IMG/VR virus record: IMGVR_UViG_3300028045_000116
Span: 1-22,171 of that record
Reading direction: 5' to 3' (one strand)
Source of the DNA: a virus
DNA: 22,171 nt
Shown: positions 14,993 to 22,171 of the stretch, one piece after another
Layout: each line of letters begins with the position of its first letter
Numbering within the stretch: position 1 is the first letter of the stretch
Program-made: the position numbers and the translations under genes
Notes under the pieces: generated by a model
What the model was told of the DNA's origin: nothing
Database searches by the model: none
Seen by the model: only the letters and a program-made list of their open reading frames with translations

Positions 14993-16177
14993 TTATGGAC
15001 AGTGCACTGTGTCATCACAATCTCTTGCAATAAACCCTTCTTGTTGTGCGTTTGTTGCTACTCCTGTAGCGATACTTGTAATCGTACCGCAATATGTTGT
15101 TGACGGAATTTCTTGTTGTACCAAGTCTATTCTTTTGTATTTAATAACTTCTCCGACAGTGTTTGTTCCAAATCTATCATTGAATGACCATAATCCACCA
15201 CCTTTACAATCATCTACCGTAATAACATCACAAGCATCATTTGTTCTTGCTACAACAATTCCAAATGTTACTTCATAAATATAACCTGTAGGATGTAAAT
15301 ACCAACCATCTGCAACAGATGCGGAACCATCTGCATCTGCGAAAATATAATCGTGAATATTTACATTCCCTTGAGTAGACGAATTGTTTACAGGGACGTG
15401 ATAAACATATTGGTCAAGAACTGCCGAACAAATAGTATCACGATTCCCATTACCTGCGAGTAAGCGTGGTATCTTAACGGGACACTGAACGTCAATACTC
15501 CAAGCAGTACCACCACAAGGACCAATAGCATCAATAGATATTGTTGTGGGTGACACATTAGGTTTTGGCACAACCATAACGCAATTCCCCGGAGCACCAC
15601 CTGATGTTAACTGATTTTGATTAGCATTAATAACTACAGTTTCTTGAAGACCTGAGTTAACAAACCCACTTCCTGAATAAGTAAAAACAGTTAGGTTGGG
15701 ATAGGTACCCTCTATAGAACCTGCTTGACAATTTCCTTGAGACCCTGTTGAACCAATGTAGGTTGCCACTGTTGTAACAGGAGTACCTGCATTGTTTGCC
15801 TGTAAGTATCCAAAGTTCGGAGAACTTAACTTGTTGTATGTAGTTCCGTTGTATGTAGCTATAATTCCATCGGGTACCGATTGAGGGTCGAACTTTATGA
15901 TTATCGCACCTGTATCTGTTGCCGTTCCACCCAAGTCAATATCTAATCTGTACACTCCTGTACCGCCTGATGCGGATATAGATGTACCACAAGGAGTAGC
16001 ACAACTTGGACATACTTGAGGAGGTAACAATTGACAAGTGCTTCCTGCAAACACTTGCTCTCTTGATATGCTACCGTCAGAATAAAACGCAGCAGGAGCA
16101 CAGTTAGTTAGTGCAGCATCTGTGTATACTGCAGTTGAGTTCTGTAGTGTTGTTCCGTCTATATAAAAATTTGCCAT
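14993..16177 (-). CDS. Cysteine-rich tail fibre/spike-like protein
   Basis: A 394-residue, mainly beta-structured protein rich in Gly, Thr, Ser, Val and Asn, with 15 cysteines by my count, including C56-P-S-C59-x3-C63 and a C-terminal C-D-D-T-V-H-C-P. The N-terminus (YIDGTTLQNSTAVYTDAAL, residues 5-23) is of a type that recurs in predicted tail fibres of Bacteroidota phages. There is no leader peptide, so the cysteines are not explained by secretion. The role proposed is receptor binding or tail decoration. It starts 14 nt after the stop of the 1549-residue tail gene, whose own C-terminus is also Cys-rich, which suggests the two products meet in the particle. Confidence 0.62.
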   Translation of the reverse strand: MANFYIDGTTLQNSTAVYTDAALTNCAPAAFYSDGSISREQVFAGSTCQLLPPQVCPSCATPCGTSISASGGTGVYRLDIDLGGTATDTGAIIIKFDPQSVPDGIIATYNGTTYNKLSSPNFGYLQANNAGTPVTTVATYIGSTGSQGNCQAGSIEGTYPNLTVFTYSGSGFVNSGLQETVVINANQNQLTSGGAPGNCVMVVPKPNVSPTTISIDAIGPCGGTAWSIDVQCPVKIPRLLAGNGNRDTICSAVLDQYVYHVPVNNSSTQGNVNIHDYIFADADGSASVADGWYLHPTGYIYEVTFGIVVARTNDACDVITVDDCKGGGLWSFNDRFGTNTVGEVIKYKRIDLVQQEIPSTTYCGTITSIATGVATNAQQEGFIARDCDDTVHCP

Positions 16178-16191
16178 ATTATTTTATTTTA

Positions 16192-19100
16192 TTAAGTAGG
16201 AGTTTCTTCACACCCACAACAAGAGTCAAGTAAACTATCACTTGAGCACAAGTCTATTAAAGTAGGTTTCCTTAAGTCCCACACTAAGTATAAGTAATCA
16301 CCTGCATTGCCTGAAGGCATTGTAAAAGTAGCCTCGTAAACATTTGGTTGACCCGTTGTGTCAGTTGTTAAAACATTACACTGAGGTATTAAAGAATTTA
16401 TTGACTGAGGAGTGTTTGCAAAATTATCTGCACTTCTTAACCATCTAAATTTATTAGTAGGATTGTCCCAAATTGCTGAATCGTTTTGGAATTTATTCCA
16501 AACCATTCTTACTGTTGAACTTGTTGTTGGTATAGAGCCTTGACCTTGCAGACCTGTTACCGTATTGTAATAACTAACCACCGGGTTCCCCGAGCCTGAA
16601 TCAAAGTTTACAAGAGTAGATGTTAAAGGAGAAATAAATGTCCCATCAACATATCTATATTGTGTGTGTATATTCAAACCTGCTTCGTTAGCCGATGTAG
16701 CTACTACTTCAATTACTGTTATCTCTGTAGCCTCAGGACAAGGAACGGTTAAGTTTAAAGTAACCGATTGAGTTGAAGTAATAATTACTGTTACTTCAGT
16801 TACACCAACGAGTGATTTTTGTATAGTTAAAGAACCACTTGCGGACTGACCCGTGGCAGAAGTTGTTATGCCATTATATATTACATCAACATCAAAAGTA
16901 CCACTAACACTTGTAACATTCCAAGCTACAACTACGGGACCTAAAACATCTCCCATTTCAAAACAAGCATCAAAAGTGTTGTTAGGACTTAACGTCATTT
17001 GCTGAGAAATCCCACACGCAAGACATTGTTTGTCAATTGGTATTAAATCTTGATTAGATGTAATTACATACTCATTCATATAGGGGTCAAATCCACCTAA
17101 CTTTTGAGTTTCAAACTGAGTGTTAAATAAGTCTCTAAACCAAGTTCTCATCCCATAACCTGAAATGGTTTCAAGGCTATCGTTTGCGTAACTTGTTCCG
17201 CTTAGTTTTAGAACCGCACCTCTTTTAGCATCTGAAAAGTATTTGTCTGCACCATACTGTGCAAAGCTTTCAGGGTTATGGCTAATTCCAAATTCTTCAA
17301 TTCTTGCTACCTGTGTTCCAAGCACTTCGGGAACTGACTGAAGTAAGTTACCTGCACCTGCATCGTTAAGTATGTTTTTACCTGACAATACATAAGATAT
17401 CTTATCCTCTTGCAGAGTCAATACATCTGTCTCTCTTGCAAAAAGTTTTTGTATTGGACCGAAAGACTCTTCTAAAGGTTTAAAGTTAAGTAGACCTCCA
17501 TTAAATTCGTTTAGTCTATTGACATTAGATTCATCGTTATAAATACCACTGTATGTTATATCTGAAAATCTATTTACCTCTGAATAATCTAAAGCTTGTG
17601 TAGATGTAACTCTATTCCCAAGATTAAAATCTTTCCCTATCGCACTATCTCTTACCTTATAACTTTCAACTCCGTTTCCAAAAGCATAACAATTAAAAAG
17701 ACCTGTATCACATATTGCAGGTTGACCTGAAGAAAATACTTGACTCTGTATGTTTCCGAGGTGTGTTCCTGTTGGTATTGAAACTGAACTAAGAGTTACG
17801 TTTGCCGGATTCGTTGGAGGTGTAGATGCACTAATTGATGCAGTACCACACTTCCCTGCAAAGTTTACCGTTGTAGGTCCGTTTATATTGTTTTGAACTA
17901 ATATTTGTTGAGGTAAATTGTTAGTGTCTGTATAATCAAACACAACATCATTACCATCATTATTGACAACAGTAAAGTTACATACGTCATCGCCTTTAAC
18001 AATTCCAAATGTTTTAGACCCTTCATACCAAATATCAGGTGATGAATCTAAAGGTTCGCTTTCCCAAATTATAGTGCTTTCTGCTCTAAATACTGTAATA
18101 CAAACTTTTATTCTCGACCTTCTTTTTTTACTTCGACCACAGGCTCTTGTACCTCTGCTCATAAAAATTAACTGATTCGATGTTGGGTTCCTATAAAAAC
18201 CAAAATAAATTGTACATAAATCTTGAGGCAGTACCGCAGAAGTTAACATACCTTCATATGATGTGTCAAAATCACAACCACTTCCCGGGTTACCAATGCT
18301 ACTAATACCAAGTGCTAAAACATCATCAATGTTATCGCCTTCAAACCAATCATAAAAATTATCATAGTCCTGTGTAGCAGTTGCAGTTTTGTCTAAATTC
18401 CACCTTCTACCTTCACACTTATTACCTGCACCTCTTCTTTCAACTTCTATATTAAATACGATTCTTGAACCTGAAGGTATAGTGTAATCTGTATAAGTAG
18501 AACCTGCAATAAGTGGGTCTGCCCCCGTTAGGTTAACGTGATAGTCTACCTGAGGGTAATTACCGGAACCTTTTATTGTGGTTTGGTTACACCCATAATC
18601 TATAATTGCATTTTCGCCCTGAACTGTAGAGAATGAATTTGCTTTCATTTTCATATAAGTCCCTGACGGTATAGGTAGATTTTCTGTTGGGTCTGCTTCT
18701 GACGGAATATCAATAAAGTTTTTTTGTTTTGCATCTTTATCTAATACCGTTGAAAATACACAACCTGATGTTGCTCCATCTACGTCTGTCTTTACAATTA
18801 ATCTCTGACCTTCTGTTATTTTAGCAGCATTTTCAGCTTGTAATAAAAAGTATGTACTACTATCTTCAGGGTCAGTGAAAAATATGTTTGAGTATATTGT
18901 TTCGTAAGTTTCTCTATCGGGTTTGATTACAAACTTATAATTTGCCGCCCAAAACGGTGCGACCTGTGAAGTAGGTATATTAGCAATAAGGCTATTTTGT
19001 GTATCAGAATCGTTACAAGAAAAATGAGCAGTATTGTATTGACTTACTAAAGCAGGTGTTGACCTATTAAAGTCATCCATATAAACAATGCCAACCTCGT

Positions 19101-20841
19101 ATCCTCTGTTACTGTGTAGGCTTTCTCCTGCACCTAAAGAATTATATCCAAGTTCTATAAGAGTGGTTTTAAAATACTCTGTAACAATATTCGTAGGTGC
19201 TATAACATCAGGGGATGCATATTGAACTGCAGGAAACTTGAAGGTAACTGTGTTAGACCCCGGTGTCGTTTCTAATATAATTGCCTGTGTAACGGCAGAT
19301 ATACCACTTTGATATATTAGTTCCGTTCCGTCTAAATCAGGTTTCCATAAACGGTTAAAAGAATCCGTCATTGTACTTCCTTGGTCTCTTGTTGCCATTG
19401 GCTGAATATTCCCACCCGGCAATGAAGTACCTAATTGACCCGTTGTTATTGAACTTGTCGCCCACTCATAAACACTGTTGTATTGCTGCTGAACATTAAA
19501 CGTAAACTGAAGACTCTGAGGTTCATTCGTTTCTACAGGAGCAGTCCCTCCACCAAATGAATCGTGCTCAAAATCTATTAAAACCGTAATTGTTGCTCCT
19601 TCTATAAAATCTACTGTACCTAAATCAAAAGAGGCTCCTGCATCTACAATAGTCTGTGCTCCGTCAATACTATAATTAACATTAACACCATTTCCATCTA
19701 TCTCTGTATCTTCAAAATCCTTGCTCTGTTTTGTAATCGTATAATCAAAACGCACAGGATTCAAGTCGGAAGTCACCAAGTTGTATCCTTCGGTATAATT
19801 ACCATACATAAGTCTGTTGCCCATTAAGGTTTGTGCCTTAGCGAGTAAAGGTACATTGTCATACAACCTTAATATTTCTGCTTCAGGGAGTATTGTAAAT
19901 ATCTTGCTATTTGTAAAAGTATATGTTACGTCTTGATTGTTAGAATAACCTTGGTCATTTTTATCAAGTTTTTCTATTACTTTTATTACGGGAGAAGTTG
20001 CTTCTTTAAAGAGTAAATCAATACCTTTTACTAAAGGACCTCCTGTATTAAAGGTGACTAAAGCCGTATTATATAAGTTAGTCATCCCCTCATTCAAATA
20101 ACTCTCACCTGAAAATAGAAAATCCTGAGGGTTAAATGCAGGGTCTGTAAATTGAGATATGGCTGAATACTCATCGTCATCATACTTATATCTATATCCA
20201 AAACAAATAAACCTTTCTTCTAAAAAGTTTTCCTGAGTTCCTGTTTGAAGTAACTGAACTCCCGGTGCTGATAATGGCGGTTTTTTTATAACCAATATAT
20301 CATCATAATCAAATAAATCTATACCTGATGCGTTAGGGTCAGCGTAGTTTCTTACTACATTTATTTTTCTTGGAGGATTAATATCATCTGTAAAAAATAA
20401 TAAATTTTCTATTTTATTTATACCTGTAAATAAATATTGCTCATCAAAGTTTAAGGTGGTATTTACACCGCCTCCATCATCTTTGCTAATAACGTGGTAT
20501 ACAACGATACCATTATTAGAGTTCCAAGAAAGTATTAGGTCTAATTTACCTGTATTACTATCTGTAAACGCAGGGTCGTGAACCATCCAATAGATAGTTT
20601 CAAGTGCCCCGTCCTCAAACGCACCAATTGTCTTAGCACTCGAAGATAGAGATACTCCATTAACCTCTATATTTGTTAGCACAAGGTTTCCTTTAGAGTT
20701 TTCAATAACTCCAATTTCAGAACCCTCTGTTGAACCCATACGAATATTCAATGCATCAATGTACTCCCCGTTTGGAACGAGTCGTTCATCGACCATTTTA
20801 TTCATTTTACCCTGAGTAAAGTTTCTTGTTATATTCGCCAT
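16192..20841 (-). CDS. Large tail/stabilisation protein (P22 gp10 / T7 gp12 position)
   Basis: At 1549 residues this is the second largest gene. The N-terminal block (TRNFTQGKMNKMVDERLVPNGEYIDALNIR, about 5-34, followed by SEIGVIENSKGN at 40-51) is a recurrent signature of structural tail proteins in Bacteroidota podoviruses, where it fits the beta-propeller 'phage stabilisation' role of P22 gp10 and T7 gp12. The protein is far longer than either (about 470 and 790 residues), so extra domains are added: a basic patch R903-S-K-K-R-R-S-R-I-K912, beta-sandwich-like repeats after about 1330, and a C-terminal cap YLYLVWDLR followed by C1532 and C1541-C-G-C1544. It lies 1 nt after the connector gene. 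It probably forms the tail tube or muzzle and may carry adsorption domains. Confidence 0.7.
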   Translation of the reverse strand: MANITRNFTQGKMNKMVDERLVPNGEYIDALNIRMGSTEGSEIGVIENSKGNLVLTNIEVNGVSLSSSAKTIGAFEDGALETIYWMVHDPAFTDSNTGKLDLILSWNSNNGIVVYHVISKDDGGGVNTTLNFDEQYLFTGINKIENLLFFTDDINPPRKINVVRNYADPNASGIDLFDYDDILVIKKPPLSAPGVQLLQTGTQENFLEERFICFGYRYKYDDDEYSAISQFTDPAFNPQDFLFSGESYLNEGMTNLYNTALVTFNTGGPLVKGIDLLFKEATSPVIKVIEKLDKNDQGYSNNQDVTYTFTNSKIFTILPEAEILRLYDNVPLLAKAQTLMGNRLMYGNYTEGYNLVTSDLNPVRFDYTITKQSKDFEDTEIDGNGVNVNYSIDGAQTIVDAGASFDLGTVDFIEGATITVLIDFEHDSFGGGTAPVETNEPQSLQFTFNVQQQYNSVYEWATSSITTGQLGTSLPGGNIQPMATRDQGSTMTDSFNRLWKPDLDGTELIYQSGISAVTQAIILETTPGSNTVTFKFPAVQYASPDVIAPTNIVTEYFKTTLIELGYNSLGAGESLHSNRGYEVGIVYMDDFNRSTPALVSQYNTAHFSCNDSDTQNSLIANIPTSQVAPFWAANYKFVIKPDRETYETIYSNIFFTDPEDSSTYFLLQAENAAKITEGQRLIVKTDVDGATSGCVFSTVLDKDAKQKNFIDIPSEADPTENLPIPSGTYMKMKANSFSTVQGENAIIDYGCNQTTIKGSGNYPQVDYHVNLTGADPLIAGSTYTDYTIPSGSRIVFNIEVERRGAGNKCEGRRWNLDKTATATQDYDNFYDWFEGDNIDDVLALGISSIGNPGSGCDFDTSYEGMLTSAVLPQDLCTIYFGFYRNPTSNQLIFMSRGTRACGRSKKRRSRIKVCITVFRAESTIIWESEPLDSSPDIWYEGSKTFGIVKGDDVCNFTVVNNDGNDVVFDYTDTNNLPQQILVQNNINGPTTVNFAGKCGTASISASTPPTNPANVTLSSVSIPTGTHLGNIQSQVFSSGQPAICDTGLFNCYAFGNGVESYKVRDSAIGKDFNLGNRVTSTQALDYSEVNRFSDITYSGIYNDESNVNRLNEFNGGLLNFKPLEESFGPIQKLFARETDVLTLQEDKISYVLSGKNILNDAGAGNLLQSVPEVLGTQVARIEEFGISHNPESFAQYGADKYFSDAKRGAVLKLSGTSYANDSLETISGYGMRTWFRDLFNTQFETQKLGGFDPYMNEYVITSNQDLIPIDKQCLACGISQQMTLSPNNTFDACFEMGDVLGPVVVAWNVTSVSGTFDVDVIYNGITTSATGQSASGSLTIQKSLVGVTEVTVIITSTQSVTLNLTVPCPEATEITVIEVVATSANEAGLNIHTQYRYVDGTFISPLTSTLVNFDSGSGNPVVSYYNTVTGLQGQGSIPTTSSTVRMVWNKFQNDSAIWDNPTNKFRWLRSADNFANTPQSINSLIPQCNVLTTDTTGQPNVYEATFTMPSGNAGDYLYLVWDLRKPTLIDLCSSDSLLDSCCGCEETPT

Positions 20842-20842
20842 A

Positions 20843-21766
20843 TTACTTTAGCCACTTATCTCTACCCCTTAAGTTTTGCAATAGTCTTCCGGGATGAATG
20901 TTACTAATTCTGATTCTTGCATTACGCAACAATGCAGCTTTCTTTTTTCGTAGCCTTGCTACAATATACTCTTGAGTATTTAGCTTTGAACTTAGAATTG
21001 CAAACTCTATGTAAGCATAAATAAACTCTTCAAACATTTTGTTTACCGTCACTAATGAATCATCTCCATTTTCCATACCGTCTGATACATACTCAAGAAT
21101 ACAAAGTTCTCCCGACATACCCGAACTAAAGTTAATAACCCCTCCTTTTGGGTCTACCTTAAATGTAGGGTTAGCGTTAGCGGTTTCTGTATTTAAACCA
21201 AAACGTGCACCAATATTGTATCCAAAAAACCAATCCCCATCAATATTCCAACCTGAACTTCCGTTGTATTGCGAATTTTGATTTAAGTAAATTGACTGAG
21301 TTCCCCCTGTAATTCTGTCAAAATCAATGTTAGAGTCCTGTGGACTTAAAGCGTTACCGTCTAAGTCAAAAAGAATTCGACAGTTATTGTCTTGAAGATA
21401 TGCAGAAGACCAATTGGTCTGAATATTTTCAGTAAGTGGCATAAGTAAGCCATCTCTATATAAAGAAATTCTAACCCAATTCACATAGTCAGAAGGCAAT
21501 ACATATCTTAATTGGTCACAAACACTTAATTCTAATATTTTAATTTCTTTAAATGCATCATAGTTTAATTCTTGAACGGCTCTTTTAGCGTGAAATAAAA
21601 TCTTAAATCTTTCTTCGTTGTTTACAAGACTGTGGTTTCCTTGATACATCAACATAAAATTATTGACTATATCTTCAAGTGAAACATATTGATATGAACC
21701 CCAATTTGCATCTTCAGGTGCTACACCTCCGTTTTCGTAATACTGATACTGTGTTATATAACTCAT
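20843..21766 (-). CDS. Head-tail connector / tail tubular protein A-like
   Basis: A 307-residue protein. The N-terminal half (about 25-120) is helical and aromatic-rich, with the run FLLMYQGNHSLVNNEER-type sequence around residues 37-53 and the segment RAVQELNYDAFKEIK at 62-76. This layout is typical of the four-helix adaptor proteins that sit below the portal (P22 gp4, T7 gp11, crAss-like ring proteins). The middle has DQLRYVLPSDYVNWVRISLY (about 88-107), a hallmark of these adaptors. The C-terminus is basic (RLRKKKAALLRNARIRIS). It lies directly upstream of the large tail gene, as gp4 and gp11 do relative to gp10 and gp12. I am confident of the structural role, less of the exact ring. Confidence 0.72.
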   Translation of the reverse strand: MSYITQYQYYENGGVAPEDANWGSYQYVSLEDIVNNFMLMYQGNHSLVNNEERFKILFHAKRAVQELNYDAFKEIKILELSVCDQLRYVLPSDYVNWVRISLYRDGLLMPLTENIQTNWSSAYLQDNNCRILFDLDGNALSPQDSNIDFDRITGGTQSIYLNQNSQYNGSSGWNIDGDWFFGYNIGARFGLNTETANANPTFKVDPKGGVINFSSGMSGELCILEYVSDGMENGDDSLVTVNKMFEEFIYAYIEFAILSSKLNTQEYIVARLRKKKAALLRNARIRISNIHPGRLLQNLRGRDKWLK

Positions 21767-21768
21767 AA

Positions 21769-22116
21769 TTATTTCTCTTCTTGGTTATTAGCTTGTTCCT
21801 CTGCTCCTCCAAACTGTGCAACTGCTATCTCCCTTATTGACATACCTGCGTATTGAAGTATCTTGTTTATTAGATTTACCTCATCGTCATTTGGTAATTC
21901 AAAATCTTGATAGTCAGGTTGAGATGCATCAAAAGCAGGTTCACCGTTCGTCAACTGAACAAAAGTCCATTTAGGTACATAAGGAAACCTTATATACTGA
22001 CAAACAATTTGACCTTTGTTTGAGATAGTAAACGGATAAGTTTGTGCCACCAAGTCCTCTTGTGTGTAAGCCGGGTACGTTAGATTAGGCTTAGTTAACA
22101 ATGAGTTATTCAACAT
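21769..22116 (-). CDS. Small virion-associated protein, possibly 5'-truncated at the window edge
   Basis: From the ATG at 22116 the product is 115 residues: a beta-like N-terminal half with aromatic clusters (QYIRFPYVPKWTF, about 40-52), an acidic middle, and a C-terminal helix (about 80-100) with a Glu/Gln/Asn tail. No family is recognised. The same frame stays open upstream to the window edge at 22170 (Lys/Glu-rich residues), so the true start may lie outside. Alternatively a different gene ends in the overlapping frame with a TGA at 22110-22112, giving an ATGTTGA start-stop overlap. Its place before the connector gene argues for a head or connector accessory protein. Confidence 0.62.
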   Translation of the reverse strand: MLNNSLLTKPNLTYPAYTQEDLVAQTYPFTISNKGQIVCQYIRFPYVPKWTFVQLTNGEPAFDASQPDYQDFELPNDDEVNLINKILQYAGMSIREIAVAQFGGAEEQANNQEEK

Positions 22117-22171
22117 TGTAATTTTACTATGCGTAATTTTTTCTGCTTCCTTTTTCGTGTCTGCCCTATAT

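Noticed and set aside
1-22171. tRNA genes, riboswitches, integrase and attachment sites
   Set aside because: Genes cover nearly the whole window, with gaps of at most about 23 nt, leaving no room for them, and no integrase-type protein is present.

Overview
The window looks like the junction between the late virion operon and a small early or replication gene cluster of a tailed, short-tailed (podovirus-type) phage that infects a marine or gut member of the Bacteroidota. Three things point to that host. The DNA is AT-rich. The start codons follow leaders made almost only of A and T, with no recognisable Shine-Dalgarno sequence. The tail proteins are of a type I associate with flavophages, crAss-like phages and uncultured marine podoviruses (for example the N-terminus around residues 1-40 of the 1549-residue protein and the CPSC-x3-C tail protein). 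No integrase, repressor, tRNA, CRISPR or insertion sequence is visible, and the genes follow the standard genetic code with no in-frame stops.

Left part (1-2039, plus strand). Six small, tightly overlapping genes follow the tail end of a seventh. In order they are: a C-terminal fragment, a VRR-NUC-type PD-(D/E)XK nuclease, an acidic protein of unknown function, a protein built on a DnaA domain IV-like DNA-binding module followed by a coiled coil, two small unknown proteins, and a second protein with a PD-(D/E)XK-like signature. This resembles a phage DNA-metabolism cluster.

Right part (2036-22171, minus strand, transcribed right to left). Nine genes with gaps of 1-20 nt form what looks like one late operon. 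In transcription order they are: a small virion protein cut or overlapped at the window edge, a head-tail connector candidate, a 1549-residue tail/stabilisation protein, two tail or fibre proteins, a GNAT-fold protein, an Ala/Gln-rich internal virion protein, a 657-residue internal virion protein, and a 2966-residue giant protein. The order matches the P22 series 4-10-26-14-7-20-16 and the T7 series 11-12-13-14-15-16. The last four genes are therefore best read as the DNA-ejection cassette.

The giant protein fills 40% of the window and is its most interesting content. It has a duplicated N-terminal motif, a Gly/Ala-rich membrane-like segment, two adjoining in-frame microrepeat arrays forming a Thr/Gln/Glu linker, a HEMGH metallopeptidase motif, long helical regions, and C-terminal segments typical of the giant 'polyvalent' proteins of phages and conjugative elements. 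The two strands converge with their stop codons sharing the tetranucleotide TTAA, leaving no space for a terminator between them. All functional names come from reading the translated sequence and from remembered family features; no database search was run.
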